A stretch of 45,400 bases of DNA. Source: Candidatus Pseudoscillospira falkowii. Its GTDB lineage: Bacteria > Bacillota > Clostridia > Oscillospirales > Oscillospiraceae. Below, piece by piece: positions 1-10,300 of this stretch (the stretch's first letter is position 1; every line of letters starts with the position of its first letter). The notes under the pieces are model-generated. The model was not told where the DNA came from, did not search any database, and worked only from the letters and a program-made list of their open reading frames with translations. The stretch spans positions 1-45,400 of the forward strand of contig CAJFFX010000019.1 in the NCBI GenBank assembly GCA_904374485.1, in the 5' to 3' direction. The translations under genes and the position numbers were made by a program.

Positions 1-1377
1 GACGTGGCCGGCAGCCTGCCCCAGGCGCTGGCAGCCGGTGGCGACGAGGTGGCGGTGATCCTGCCGCTTTACCAGACCGTGGCGGAAAAATACATCGAGG
101 ACCTGGAATTCGTCAAATACATCTATGTGACGCTGGCCTGGCGCAGCGTATACTGCGGCCTGTTCCGCTGCTATCGGGACGGCGTGACCTACTATTTCAT
201 CGACAACGAGCACTATTTTGCCCGCCCCGATCTTTACGGGTATTACGATGACGGCGAGCGTTTCGCCTATTTCTCCCGGGCGGTGGTATCCCTGCTGACC
301 CACCTGGACTTCATGCCCGAGGTCATCCACTGCAACGACTGGCAGACGGCCCTGGTGCCGATCTATTTGTCGGACGACGCGGTGCGCTGGGATGTGCTGC
401 GCAGTATCCGCACGGTGTTCACGGTGCATAATATCGAGTATCAGGGCCGCTACGGCCGCGAGACCCTGGAGGATCTCTTCGGCCTGCCCAGCGGGTGGTA
501 CGACGGCGGGACCCTCGCTTTCTCGGGCGATGTGAACCTGCTCAAGGGCGCCCTGCTGACCTCCGACGCGGTGACTACCGTGAGCCCCACTTACGCCCAG
601 GAGCTGAAATACTCCTACTATGCCCACGGCATGGAGGGCGTGATGAACATGTGCGACTGGAAGCTCCACGGCGTGCTCAACGGCATCGATATGCAGCGCT
701 ACGACCCGCGCTATGACCGCAATCTCGCATGCAATTACTCGGTGGAGGACCTGAGCGGCAAGGCGGAATGCAAGGCCGCCCTCCAGCGGGAAATGGGCCT
801 GCGGGAAGAGCCGAACATCCCCATCGTGGCCGTCATCAGCCGCCTGGTTTCCCACAAGGGCTTCGATTTGATCTGTGAAGCGCTGGACGGCATGATGGAC
901 ATCGGCATCCAGATGGTGGTGCTGGGTAAGGGCGACTGGCAGTATGAAGAATTTTTCAGCAACGCCCAGTACCGCTTCCCCGGCATGCTGGCGGCCCGCA
1001 TCGAATACAACGAAGCTACGTCCATGCGCATCTATTCCGGCGCGGACCTGTTTTTGATGCCGTCCAGGAGCGAGCCCTGCGGCCTGAGCCAGATGATCGC
1101 CATGCGCTACGGCACGCTGCCCATCGTCCGGGAGACCGGCGGGCTGAAGGACACCGTCCATCCCTACGAGGAGTGGTGCTGCGGCGGCAACGGCTTCACC
1201 TTTGCCAACTACAACGCCGGCGACATGTGGTATGTGGTGCGCGAGGCGGCCAACCTGTTCTGGAACGACAAGGAGGCATTCCGCACGCTTCAGGAGCGCG
1301 CTATGACCGACGATTTCAGCTGGACGCACAGCGCCCAGGAATACCACCGGATCTACGAACAGATCCGCAACGGCTGA
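1..1377 (+). CDS. glgA: Glycogen synthase (ADP-glucose), 5' end cut off by window start
   Basis: Protein (D)VAGSLPQALAAGGDEVAVILPLY... matches the GlgA N-terminal region just after KTGGLA; GT5 C-terminal motif SRSEPCGLSQMIAMRYGTLPIVRETGGLKDTV; followed by glgP. Confidence 0.95.
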   Translation, partial: DVAGSLPQALAAGGDEVAVILPLYQTVAEKYIEDLEFVKYIYVTLAWRSVYCGLFRCYRDGVTYYFIDNEHYFARPDLYGYYDDGERFAYFSRAVVSLLTHLDFMPEVIHCNDWQTALVPIYLSDDAVRWDVLRSIRTVFTVHNIEYQGRYGRETLEDLFGLPSGWYDGGTLAFSGDVNLLKGALLTSDAVTTVSPTYAQELKYSYYAHGMEGVMNMCDWKLHGVLNGIDMQRYDPRYDRNLACNYSVEDLSGKAECKAALQREMGLREEPNIPIVAVISRLVSHKGFDLICEALDGMMDIGIQMVVLGKGDWQYEEFFSNAQYRFPGMLAARIEYNEATSMRIYSGADLFLMPSRSEPCGLSQMIAMRYGTLPIVRETGGLKDTVHPYEEWCCGGNGFTFANYNAGDMWYVVREAANLFWNDKEAFRTLQERAMTDDFSWTHSAQEYHRIYEQIRNG

Positions 1378-1390
1378 TCTGACCGAATGT

Positions 1391-1427
1391 CCAGGGGGTC
1401 CCCTCCGGGCCCCCCTGGTTTATTTTT
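1391..1427 (+). terminator. Rho-independent terminator after glgA
   Basis: CCAGGGGG...CCCCCCTGG stem followed by TTTATTTTT. Confidence 0.6.
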
Positions 1428-1522
1428 GCCCGGTTCGTCCGCAAGAAAATCTCTGCGGACGGACCTTCGCAGGAAGGAACGCGAAATGCGGCCGGGCGCG
1501 ATTTTTTGAAAGAGGGTGCCCT

Positions 1523-3949
1523 ATGCAGCAGATTTATACGATCCAGGATATGGAAGAGGCAATTCGCGGAAAACTGCGATTGCACTACGGCATTTCGGAA
1601 AAAGAGGTCAACGAGGAATATATCTTCAAGGCCTGCGCGCTGGTGCTGCGCGACATGATGGCCCTGCGCGGCGCGGAGACGGCGGAAGCGGTCCAGCGCG
1701 GCCACGAGCGGCAGGTCCACTACCTGTCCCTGGAATTCCTCATGGGCCGCAGTTTGATGAAGAACGCCTACAATCTGGGCGTTTTGGACGCCATGAACGG
1801 TGCGATCGAAAAAATGGGCTTCAAGCCGGCGGACATCTTTGAGATGGAACCCGACGCCGGCCTGGGCAACGGCGGCCTGGGCCGTCTGGCCGCCTGCTAC
1901 CTCGACTCCATGACGACGCTGGATATCCCTGCCACGGGCTACTCCCTGTGCTATGACCTGGGTATTTTCAAGCAGCGCATCGTAGACGGCCAGCAGGTGG
2001 AACTGCCCGACGACTGGAAGGCCATGGGCGGCGCCTGGCTGATCCGCAAGCCCGAGGAGCGCGAAGAGGTCCACTTCGGCGGCAAGCTGCGGGAGGTGTG
2101 GCACAACGGCCACCTGCATGTGGTCCACGAGGATTACAACACGGTCATCGCCATCCCCTGCGACATGGAGATCGCCGGCTACGGCACGGACCACGTCAAC
2201 ACCCTGCGCCTGTGGGAGGCCCGCTCTCCCCGCACGCTGGACATGGCCCTGTTCGCCTCCGGCCAGTATGTCCGCGCCACCGAGGAGCAGACCATGGCCC
2301 AGACCATCACCAAGATCCTCTACCCCAACGACGAGCATATCGAAGGCAAGTCCCTGCGCCTGAAGCAGCAGTACTTCTTCGTTTCCGCCACGGTGCAGTC
2401 TCTGGTGCGCAAGCATCTGGAGAACTACGGCACCCTCAAGAACTTCCACGAGAAAAACATCATCCAGATCAACGACACCCATCCGGCCATGGTCATCCCG
2501 GAACTGATGCGCATCCTGATGGACGAGGCCGGCTATTCCTGGGATGAATCCTGGGAGATCACCCGCAATTCCGTGGCCTACACGAACCACACGGTGCTGG
2601 CCGAGGCTCTGGAGCGCTGGCCCCAGTCCCTGATGGAGCGCCTGCTGCCCCGCATTTGGCAGATCATCGACGAGATCGGCCGCCGCTATCAGAAAAAGGT
2701 GGAGGAATTCTTCCATCACAACCATGCCATCACAGAAAAGATGGCTGTGGTCTGGGGCGGCGAGGTGCGTATGGCCAACCTGTGCGTCGCCGGCGGCAGC
2801 GCCGTCAACGGCGTGTCCGGCCTGCACACGGAGATCCTGCGCAACGACGTTTTCCGCGAGGCCTGCCAGATGGAACCGGCCAAATTCAAAAACGTGACCA
2901 ACGGCATCGACCACCGCCGCTGGCTGTCCCAGAGCAACCCGGCGCTGGACCGCCTGATCTGCGAACTCACCGGCGGCGACGGCTATCTCCTGCACCCCAC
3001 CCAGCTGCAGAAGCTGGACGATTATGCTGATGACGCCCAGGTCCTGGAGCGCCTGGGCCGGATCAAGCGCCAGAACAAGGAGGACTTCACCCGCTATCTC
3101 AAGCGCATCAGCGGCGTGACGCTGAATACCGACGGCATTTTCGACGTGCAGGTCAAGCGCCTCCACGAGTATAAGCGCCAGCTGCTGAACGTGATGCAGA
3201 TCATCGCCAGCTATCAGCAGCTGCACGACAGCCCCAATATGGATTTCACGCCCCATGTGTACCTCTTCGGCGCCAAGGCCGCCCCGGGCTACAAGGTGGC
3301 CAAGGACATCATCCGTCTGATCAATGGCCTGGCCAAGCAGATCGCCGGCGACCCCCTCTGCAAAGACAAACTGCAGGTGGTGTTCCTGGAGAACTACTGC
3401 GTGTCCCTGGCGGAAAAGCTGATGCCGGCCTCCGAGGTGTCCCAGCAGATCTCCACTGCGGGCAAAGAGGCCTCCGGCACGGGCAACATGAAGTTTATGA
3501 TGAACGGCGCGCTGACCATCGGCACCCTGGACGGCGCCAATGTGGAAATGCACGACGTGCTGGGCGACGACAATATGTTCCTCTTCGGCCTCCATGCCGA
3601 CGAGGTGGAGGAGATGAAGCGCGGCGGCTACGATCCCCAGGGCTTCTACCAGCGCGACGGGATCCTGCGCGCGGTGGTGGACCAGATCCGCGACGGCTTT
3701 GACGGCGTGCGCAACGACGAGCTCTATGAGCGCCTGCTCTTCAACCACTACGGCGTGGCCGACGACTATATGCTGCTGGCCGATTTCGCCGCCTACTGCG
3801 ACGCCGAGCGCCGCATGGTGGAAACGTATCACGACAGCGTCCGCTGGAACCGGATGTCCCTGCACAACATCGCCCGCAGCGGCATTTTCGCCGCCGACCG
3901 CAGCGTGGCGGAGTACGCCGACAATATCTGGCATGTGAACCACAAATAA
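1523..3949 (+). CDS. glgP: Glycogen/starch/alpha-glucan phosphorylase
   Basis: 808 aa; GT35 hallmarks MEPDAGLGNGGLGRLAACYLDSM and PLP-lysine region EASGTGNMKFMMNGALTIGTLDGANVEM. Confidence 0.97.
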   Translation: MQQIYTIQDMEEAIRGKLRLHYGISEKEVNEEYIFKACALVLRDMMALRGAETAEAVQRGHERQVHYLSLEFLMGRSLMKNAYNLGVLDAMNGAIEKMGFKPADIFEMEPDAGLGNGGLGRLAACYLDSMTTLDIPATGYSLCYDLGIFKQRIVDGQQVELPDDWKAMGGAWLIRKPEEREEVHFGGKLREVWHNGHLHVVHEDYNTVIAIPCDMEIAGYGTDHVNTLRLWEARSPRTLDMALFASGQYVRATEEQTMAQTITKILYPNDEHIEGKSLRLKQQYFFVSATVQSLVRKHLENYGTLKNFHEKNIIQINDTHPAMVIPELMRILMDEAGYSWDESWEITRNSVAYTNHTVLAEALERWPQSLMERLLPRIWQIIDEIGRRYQKKVEEFFHHNHAITEKMAVVWGGEVRMANLCVAGGSAVNGVSGLHTEILRNDVFREACQMEPAKFKNVTNGIDHRRWLSQSNPALDRLICELTGGDGYLLHPTQLQKLDDYADDAQVLERLGRIKRQNKEDFTRYLKRISGVTLNTDGIFDVQVKRLHEYKRQLLNVMQIIASYQQLHDSPNMDFTPHVYLFGAKAAPGYKVAKDIIRLINGLAKQIAGDPLCKDKLQVVFLENYCVSLAEKLMPASEVSQQISTAGKEASGTGNMKFMMNGALTIGTLDGANVEMHDVLGDDNMFLFGLHADEVEEMKRGGYDPQGFYQRDGILRAVVDQIRDGFDGVRNDELYERLLFNHYGVADDYMLLADFAAYCDAERRMVETYHDSVRWNRMSLHNIARSGIFAADRSVAEYADNIWHVNHK

Positions 3950-3982
3950 AAACGCCTGCCGGCAACGGCAGCGCATCTTTCG

Positions 3983-4021
3983 GCAAAATACTCCCTGCCG
4001 CCTATGGCGGCAGGGAGCATT
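3983..4021. repeat. Hairpin repeat copy R1 (GCAAAATaCTCCCTGCCGCC-TAT-GGCGGCAGGGAGCATT)
   Basis: Matches R2 at 4948-4986 over 39 bp with one mismatch; lies directly downstream of glgP. The T-tract is degraded relative to R2. Confidence 0.85.
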
Positions 4022-4087
4022 ACAATATAAAGCGCAGCGCAGAGCGCGCGCCCGCAGGCCGGGCTGGGATCTTTTCGTAAAAAGGCT

Positions 4088-4116
4088 TTGTATTCTTCCG
4101 GCGATAGAAATATAAT
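4088..4116 (+). promoter_or_regulatory. Candidate sigma-A promoter for the SRPBCC/DUF3795 cassette
   Basis: TTGTAT - 17 nt - TATAAT upstream of the 4156 CDS. Confidence 0.5.
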
Positions 4117-4155
4117 AAAATCGAAAAATGCGACGGATTTAAGGAGGAAACCAAA

Positions 4156-4557
4156 ATGGCGATTTCAAATATGAAAGCGCTGATCCCCGGCGAGCTTCAT
4201 CTAGTGTGGGATTTTATTTTAGATGTTGAGAATTACACTGCGTGGAGAAGCGATCTGAGTAAGACAGAAGTTATCAGCGACAAGCAGTTTATCGAATATA
4301 CCAAAGACGGCTGCCCTACGACTTTTACCGTAACGTTTGTCGATCCATACAGACGATGGGAATTTGATATGGAAAACAGTTATATGAAGGGGCATTGGAT
4401 CGGTGTTTTTACGGATAAAGGAAATGAAACCGAAATAGATTTTACGGAGCGGGTGGAAGCAAAGAAATGGCTACTGAAGCCCTTTGTAAAGGCCTACTTG
4501 AGAAAGCAGCAGGCACAGTTTGCCACGGATATAAGAGGGGCATTGAAAGGAATGTAA
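4156..4557 (+). CDS. SRPBCC (START/Bet v1-like) family protein
   Basis: 133 aa; polyketide-cyclase/SRPBCC-like pattern (WDFILDVENYTAWRSDLSKTEV...TEIDFTERVEAKKW...LRKQQAQFATDIRGALKGM); RBS AAGGAGG upstream. Confidence 0.7.
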   Translation: MAISNMKALIPGELHLVWDFILDVENYTAWRSDLSKTEVISDKQFIEYTKDGCPTTFTVTFVDPYRRWEFDMENSYMKGHWIGVFTDKGNETEIDFTERVEAKKWLLKPFVKAYLRKQQAQFATDIRGALKGM

Positions 4558-4560
4558 ACG

Positions 4561-4893
4561 ATGAAAGATATGATAGGATACTGCGGGCTGGACTGCGAAA
4601 AATGTGACGCGTACATAGCGACCGCCAATGACGATCCGGCTTTGCGGGAGAAAACGGCGAAGCTGTGGGCGGAGTTGAATCACGCTCCCATTTTGCCGGA
4701 ACATATTAACTGTGAGGGTTGTCGTATGAACGGAGCGAAAACGGTGTTTTGCGACAGCCTGTGCGGGATTCGTAAGTGCGCATTAAATAAAGGCGTTTCC
4801 ACCTGCGGAGACTGTCCGGAATTAGAGAGTTGCCCTGCTGTTGGAGAAATCCTCGAAAATAACCCGGCTGCTTTGGCGAATTTGAAAGGATAG
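4561..4893 (+). CDS. DUF3795-type cysteine-rich protein
   Basis: 110 aa; starts MIGYCGLDCEKCDAYIAT with conserved Cys pairs (CEGCR, CGIRKCA, CGDC). Confidence 0.75.
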   Translation: MKDMIGYCGLDCEKCDAYIATANDDPALREKTAKLWAELNHAPILPEHINCEGCRMNGAKTVFCDSLCGIRKCALNKGVSTCGDCPELESCPAVGEILENNPAALANLKG

Positions 4894-4947
4894 AATAGTG
4901 ATCACGGAACGATTGTTATGAAATAGCGCGAGCCTTTTTTGATAAGC

Positions 4948-4986
4948 GCAAAATGCTCCCTGCCGCCTATGGCGGCAGGGAGCATT
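4948..4986. repeat. Hairpin repeat copy R2, bidirectional terminator-like
   Basis: AAAATGCTCCCTGCCGCC-TAT-GGCGGCAGGGAGCATTTT perfect stem with A/T flanks, between convergent genes; near-identical to R1. Confidence 0.85.
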
Positions 4987-5000
4987 TTTTGTGCACGGCG

Positions 5001-5714
5001 TCATGCGGCGCCGTTTCGGGCGAGATAGGCGGCGGGATCCACGGCGACGCCGCTCTGCAGCACGGTGAAATGGAGATGGGGGCCGACGGCCTCCTCCAGC
5101 AGGGCCGTGCTGCCCACGGCGCCGATCACGTCGCCGGGGCTGACGGTGTCGCCGGCGGACACGGCCGCCGGGCTCTGCAGCGAGGCGTAGCGCAGCTCGC
5201 AGCCGTCGCCGCAGTCCACGGTCACGGTGGTGCCCATCCAGTAGTCGTCCACCACGGACGTGACTTCGCCGGCGGCGGCCGCCGTTACCTGGGCGCCCTC
5301 CGCGGCGGCGATGTCGATGCCGTCATGGGTGCGCCAGTCGCCCATGGTCTCGCTGAACAGCAGCTCCTCCATGCTGAAGGGGGTGACGGTCTCGCCGGAA
5401 AGCGGGGCGAGGACCCGGGTGTCCCGGGCTTCTTCCTCCGCCTCCACCGGGGCGGTGGCGGAAACGCTGACGCTCGGGGCGGCCGGCGTTTCCGTATCCT
5501 CCTGACTCGGCGGCTCCGTCTCTGCGGCCGGGTCGTGCTCCGGCTGCTGGGCCAGGGGGACCTCCTGGCCGGCGGGGGTTTCCGCCGGCCGGTTGTTCAT
5601 GATGGCGGCGTAAATGAAATAGCCCGATACTCCGATGATGGCGATCGCCAGGAGCAGGACTATGTAGAAGCCTGCTCCGTTGAGAAACGCGCTGAACCTG
5701 TCGTTGAATTTCAT
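5001..5714 (-). CDS. M23 (LytM) peptidase-domain membrane protein, SpoIIQ-like
   Basis: N-terminal TM (FYIVLLLAIAIIGVSGYFIYAAI), LytM motifs THDGIDIAA and GPHLHF, W-THDGID context typical of SpoIIQ-like proteins. Confidence 0.8.
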   Translation of the reverse strand: MKFNDRFSAFLNGAGFYIVLLLAIAIIGVSGYFIYAAIMNNRPAETPAGQEVPLAQQPEHDPAAETEPPSQEDTETPAAPSVSVSATAPVEAEEEARDTRVLAPLSGETVTPFSMEELLFSETMGDWRTHDGIDIAAAEGAQVTAAAAGEVTSVVDDYWMGTTVTVDCGDGCELRYASLQSPAAVSAGDTVSPGDVIGAVGSTALLEEAVGPHLHFTVLQSGVAVDPAAYLARNGAA

Positions 5715-5884
5715 GGTCTACCTCCGTCGCCGCACCGAAAAAAGGTGCGGCGGCCGCGCTTTCGGCCGCGGCGCGCCGACGGTGGGGGCCGCTTCCAGGG
5801 GGGATGGGAAGGGCCTCTGGATACAGCATGGCCGCCGGCGCGGGATTTTATACCGGAAGTTGAAAATTTTGCGAAAAACGCGGC

Positions 5885-5917
5885 AAAAAGCGCCGGCGGG
5901 AGCAGTTCCCGCCGGCG
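5885..5917 (-). terminator. Terminator downstream of the 5924-6319 minus gene
   Basis: GCGCCGGCGGGA-gcag-TCCCGCCGGCGC stem followed on the minus strand by TTTTTG. Confidence 0.55.
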
Positions 5918-5923
5918 CGGCCG

Positions 5924-6319
5924 TCAGCGCTTATGCATGGAAAAATCGTAGGCGGCTTGGAGCCAGGAAAGCAGTTCCTCGTCCACATCGGCGCTGCGTT
6001 CCAGCAGCACATGGTGGGTCCAGCGGCCCGGATAGGGCTCCGTGGCCACGGCGATGCGGGGCGAGGGACATTTTGTCCCCCAGCCGAAGGTCACCATCAG
6101 GCAGCGCGCCGGCCAGCCCTTTTTTCGCCGGAGGGGCAGGGAAGCGGCGGCGAAGAGATGGCGGTTATAAAAACTGATCTGGCTTTTCTGCACCCGGACC
6201 GACGCATCCGGGAAGCGCTCGGCCATGCGGGCCTCCAGCGTTTCATAAACGGCCTGCTCTTCCGGGTGGTTTTCAAAAAAGCGCATGAGGTCGGCTTCGT
6301 AGAATTGCGGATATTCCAT
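5924..6319 (-). CDS. DUF5655-like / YjbR-like small protein
   Basis: ATG at 6319 (MEYPQFYEADLMRFFENHPEEQAVYETLEARMAERFPDASVRVQKSQISFYNRHLFAAASLP...HHVLLERSADVDEELLSWLQAAYDFS). Confidence 0.6.
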   Translation of the reverse strand: MEYPQFYEADLMRFFENHPEEQAVYETLEARMAERFPDASVRVQKSQISFYNRHLFAAASLPLRRKKGWPARCLMVTFGWGTKCPSPRIAVATEPYPGRWTHHVLLERSADVDEELLSWLQAAYDFSMHKR

Positions 6320-6474
6320 GGCGGTTCCTCCTGGGGACGGCAGACATGCCGCCCCGCGCAAAAGAGCCGGGCAGAACAGCCCGGCTCCCAACGCGCTTCC
6401 CGTCCAAAAAAGCGGCGCTCTTCCGGGCGGGGCGCGATGGGTTTAGTATGGGCGGTTTTGCGGAAAATAAACGG

Positions 6475-6512
6475 AAACGCGGGAAAAAGCCAGGCTTTTT
6501 CCCGCGTTTTTT
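6475..6512. terminator. Bidirectional terminator downstream of gpmI
   Basis: AACGCGGGAAAAAGCC / GGCTTTTTCCCGCGTT perfect arms with flanking A/T tracts. Confidence 0.65.
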
Positions 6513-6517
6513 GTGGG

Positions 6518-8029
6518 TCATTCGATGATCAGCGTCTGGCCGTCCATCTCGTCGGGGCATTCCAGGCCCATCAGGTCCAGCATGGTGGGCGCGATGTCCG
6601 CCAGCCGTCCGCCGCTGCGCAGCTTTGTGGCCGCGCCGACGACGATGAAGGGCACGGGGTTCGTGGTGTGGGCGGTGTGGGGCGCGCCGGTCTCGTCCAG
6701 CATTTTTTCCACGTTGCCGTGGTCGGCGGTGATCATGGAGATGCCGCCCATTTCGGCCGTGGCCCGGACCACTTCGCCCACGCAGGTGTCCACGGTCTCC
6801 ACGGCTTTCACCGCGGCCTTGAACACGCCGGTGTGGCCCACCATGTCGCAGTTGGCGAAGTTGAGGATGATGACGTCGTATTCGCCGCTGCGGATGCGGT
6901 CCACCACCTGCTCGGTGACTTCCGCGGCGCTCATCTCCGGCTGAAGGTCATAGGTGGCCACCTTGGGAGAGGGGACCAGCACCCGGTCCTCGCCGGGGAA
7001 GACGGTCTCGCAGCCGCCGTTGAAGAAGAAGGTCACATGGGCGTATTTTTCCGTTTCAGCGATGCGCAGCTGGGTCAGGTCCAGCTTGCTCAGGTATTCG
7101 CCCAGGCAGTTTTTCAGGGTCTGGTGGGGGAAGGCGACGGTGACGTTGGGCATGGAGGCGTCGTATTCTGTGGTGCAGATATACTGCAGGGGGAACCACT
7201 GGCGCACAAAGCCGTCGAAATTCTCGTCCACCAGGGCGCGGGTGATCTCCCGGGCCCGGTCGGGGCGGTAGTTGAAGAAGATGACGCTGTCGTGGTCGGA
7301 GATGGTGCCCTCGCTGTCGCAGACCACGGGCACGACGAATTCATCGGTCACGCCGGCGGCGTAGGAGTCCTCCACGGCCTTGACCGGGTCCTCGCAGGCG
7401 TTGCCGCTGCCGTAGACCATGGCGTCGTAGGCGGCTTCCACGCGGTCCCAGCGCTTGTCGCGGTCCATGGCGTAGTAGCGGCCCTGGACCGTGGCGATCT
7501 TGCCCACGCCCAGGCGGGCGCACTCGTCCACGAGCATCTGCACATAGTGCTTGCCGGAGGAGGGCGGCACGTCGCGGCCGTCCAGGAAGGCGTGGATATA
7601 GACCTTCTTCAGGCCCTTGCGCCGGGCCAGCTCCAGCAGGGCGAACAGGTGGGTGATGTGGGAATGCACGCCGCCGTCGCTCAAAAGGCCCAGCAGGTGC
7701 AGGGCGCTGCCCTGGGCCAGGCAGGCGTCCATGGCGGCGTTGTAGGCCTTGTTTTCGTAAAAGGAGCCGTCCTCAATGGCCTTGGAAATGCGGGGCAGAT
7801 CCTGGAAGACCACGCGGCCGCCGCCGATGTTGGTGTGGCCCACCTCGCTGTTGCCCATCTGGCCGTCGGGCAGCCCCACGTCCAGGCCGGAAGCGGACAG
7901 GGAGGTGTGGGCGTTTTCTGCGAACAACTTATCCAAAATAGGGGTTTTGGCCGCTTTGATGGCGTTGCCGTCCACGGCGTCGCTCAGGCCGAAACCGTCC
8001 ATAATAATCAAAGTAGTCGGGGTTTTCAT
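6518..8029 (-). CDS. gpmI: 2,3-bisphosphoglycerate-independent phosphoglycerate mutase
   Basis: 503 aa; [45 protein letters not shown]. Confidence 0.97.
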   Translation of the reverse strand: MKTPTTLIIMDGFGLSDAVDGNAIKAAKTPILDKLFAENAHTSLSASGLDVGLPDGQMGNSEVGHTNIGGGRVVFQDLPRISKAIEDGSFYENKAYNAAMDACLAQGSALHLLGLLSDGGVHSHITHLFALLELARRKGLKKVYIHAFLDGRDVPPSSGKHYVQMLVDECARLGVGKIATVQGRYYAMDRDKRWDRVEAAYDAMVYGSGNACEDPVKAVEDSYAAGVTDEFVVPVVCDSEGTISDHDSVIFFNYRPDRAREITRALVDENFDGFVRQWFPLQYICTTEYDASMPNVTVAFPHQTLKNCLGEYLSKLDLTQLRIAETEKYAHVTFFFNGGCETVFPGEDRVLVPSPKVATYDLQPEMSAAEVTEQVVDRIRSGEYDVIILNFANCDMVGHTGVFKAAVKAVETVDTCVGEVVRATAEMGGISMITADHGNVEKMLDETGAPHTAHTTNPVPFIVVGAATKLRSGGRLADIAPTMLDLMGLECPDEMDGQTLIIE

Positions 8030-8078
8030 AGATGATATGCTTCTCCTATCAGTCCCGGAGCGCGTGCTCCATAAGTAA

Positions 8079-8852
8079 TTATTCCTGATTTGCGGCGTTG
8101 ATGATGTCCACGAACTGGTCGCTCTTCAGCGCGGCGCCGCCGATGAGGCCGCCGTCGATATCGGGCTGGGCCAGGAGTTCCGCGGCGTTGCCGGGGTTCA
8201 TGCTGCCGCCGTACTGGATGGTGATGGACCGGGCGATGCGCGCGCCGTACATGTGGCGGATGGTGGCGCGGATGAAGGTGCAGACCTCGCCGGCCTGTTC
8301 GGGGGTGGCGGTCTTGCCGGTGCCGATGGCCCAGACGGGCTCATAGGCGATGACGCACTTGCGCAGCTTGTCGGAGCTGACGCCGGCCAGGGCGGACTTC
8401 ACCTGCAGGGAGATCAGGTCCATGGTGACGCCCAGTTCCCGCTGCTCCAGGCTTTCGCCCACGCAGATGATGGGATGCAGCCCGGCCTCCAGGGCGGCGT
8501 GGACCTTTTTGTTGACGGTGATGTCGGTCTCGCCGAAGTACTGGCGGCGTTCGCTGTGGCCGATGATGACGTATTTCACGCCCAGGTCCTTGAGCATATC
8601 GGCGGAGACTTCGCCGGTATAGGCGCCGCTCTTTTCATAGAACACGTTTTCTGCGCCCACGGACACGCGCATGTCCTTGAAGGCGCGCATGGCGGTGGGG
8701 ATGTTGACGGAGGGGACGCAGACCAGCACGTCGCACCACTTGGCCTTGGGCATGATGGCTTTCAATTCCTCGGCGAACTGTTTGGTTTCGGATGCGGTCT
8801 TGTTCATCTTCCAGTTGCCGGCGATGATGGTTTTTCGGTATCTGCGGTTCAT
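8079..8852 (-). CDS. tpiA: Triosephosphate isomerase
   Basis: 257 aa; [54 protein letters not shown]. Confidence 0.98.
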   Translation of the reverse strand: MNRRYRKTIIAGNWKMNKTASETKQFAEELKAIMPKAKWCDVLVCVPSVNIPTAMRAFKDMRVSVGAENVFYEKSGAYTGEVSADMLKDLGVKYVIIGHSERRQYFGETDITVNKKVHAALEAGLHPIICVGESLEQRELGVTMDLISLQVKSALAGVSSDKLRKCVIAYEPVWAIGTGKTATPEQAGEVCTFIRATIRHMYGARIARSITIQYGGSMNPGNAAELLAQPDIDGGLIGGAALKSDQFVDIINAANQE

Positions 8853-9008
8853 ACGATATTATCTCCTTGACATTTGATCTTCTTTTCAAAAAATGCGGGG
8901 GAAGACGGGGGGACTGTTTGGCCGGGCCCTGCGCCGCGGCCGTTCGCCGCGGCGCAGGGCGCCGGAATAGACACATGGAATGGAGCGGCGCGCCTGCGCC
9001 CGGAATGC

Positions 9009-10202
9009 TTACTTATCCAGCAGGCAGGCCACGCCGGGCAGCTCTTTGCCCTCCAGGAATTCGAGGGAAGCGCCGCCGCCGGTGGAGATGTGGGTGATCT
9101 TGTCGGCAAAGCCCAGCTGCTCCACGGCCGCCGCGCTGTCGCCGCCGCCCACGATGGTCACGGCGCCGGACTCGGCCAGGGCCTTGGCCATGGCCTTGGT
9201 GCCCTCGGCAAAGGCGGGGAATTCAAACACGCCCATGGGGCCGTTCCACACGATGGTGCCCGCGCCGCTGACGGCGGCGGCAAAGGCCTTGCGGGTCTCG
9301 GGGCCGATGTCCATGCCCATCATGTCGGCCGGAATGGCCATGGAGGGCACGCACACGGGCTCGGCGTCCTTGGAGAATTCCTTGGCGGCCAGGGTGTCGG
9401 TGGGCAGCAGGAGCTTGACGCCCTTGCTCTCGGCCTTGGCGATCATCTCCCGGGCATAGTCCAGCTTATCCTCTTCCAGCAGGGAGGTGCCGATGCTGCC
9501 GCCCTGGGCCTTGAGGAAGGTGTAGGCCATGCCGCCGCCGATAATGATGGTGTCGGCCTTTTCCAGCAGGTTGTTGATGACGTTGATCTTGTCGGAGACC
9601 TTGGCGCCGCCCAGCACGGCGACAAAGGGGCGCTTGGGATTTTCCAGCGCGCCGCCCATGATCTCCAGCTCCTTCTGGATCAGCATGCCGGACACGGCGG
9701 GCAGATAGGCTGCCACGCCGGCGGTGGAGGCGTGGGCGCGGTGGACGGTGCCGAAGGCGTCGGACACATAGATCTCGGCCATGTCGGCCAGGGCTTTGGC
9801 GAAGGTGGGATCGTTCTTTTCCTCCCGGGGATCGAAGCGCAGGTTCTCCAGCAGCAGGATCTGGCCGCCCTGCAGGGCGGCGGCCTTGGCCTGGGCGTCC
9901 TCGCCGACGATGTCCTTGGCGAAGATCACGTCCTGGCCCAGAAGCTCGCTCAGGCGCTTTGCCACGGGGGCGAGGGTCAGCTTTTCCTTCCATTCGCCCT
10001 TGGGCTTGCCCAGGTGGGAGCAGGCGATAACGGCGGCATTGTGTTCCAGCAGATACCGGATGGTGGGCAGCGCCGCGCGGATGCGCTTATCGTCGGTGAT
10101 GGCGCCGGTCTCCTTGTCCTGGGGGACGTTGAAGTCGCAGCGCAGCAGGACCTTTTTCCCGTTCACGTCGATGTCGGTCACGGTTTTCTTGTTGTAGTTC
10201 AT
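9009..10202 (-). CDS. pgk: Phosphoglycerate kinase
   Basis: 397 aa; [44 protein letters not shown]. Confidence 0.98.
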   Translation of the reverse strand: MNYNKKTVTDIDVNGKKVLLRCDFNVPQDKETGAITDDKRIRAALPTIRYLLEHNAAVIACSHLGKPKGEWKEKLTLAPVAKRLSELLGQDVIFAKDIVGEDAQAKAAALQGGQILLLENLRFDPREEKNDPTFAKALADMAEIYVSDAFGTVHRAHASTAGVAAYLPAVSGMLIQKELEIMGGALENPKRPFVAVLGGAKVSDKINVINNLLEKADTIIIGGGMAYTFLKAQGGSIGTSLLEEDKLDYAREMIAKAESKGVKLLLPTDTLAAKEFSKDAEPVCVPSMAIPADMMGMDIGPETRKAFAAAVSGAGTIVWNGPMGVFEFPAFAEGTKAMAKALAESGAVTIVGGGDSAAAVEQLGFADKITHISTGGGASLEFLEGKELPGVACLLDK

Positions 10203-10300
10203 AGCAATGGCCTCCTACATAAATAAATAATATGCTGAGAAACTTGGGATAAAAAGCAAATATGAACCGCGGGAAGGGGTGCTTCCCGGGCCGAACAGGA

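Noticed and set aside
1316-3976. 886-aa minus-strand ORF opposite glgP
   Set aside because: Antisense to a convincing GlgP; composition (His/Ala/Val/Gln/Gly repeats) is the usual shadow of GC-rich codon usage.
5933-8035. 700-aa plus-strand ORF opposite gpmI
   Set aside because: GpmI on the minus strand is unambiguous; the plus-strand frame is low-complexity shadow sequence.
9009-9009. Missing GAPDH/enolase in the glycolytic cluster as a novelty
   Set aside because: Split pgk-tpiA-gpmI clusters are common; nothing unusual follows from the window alone.
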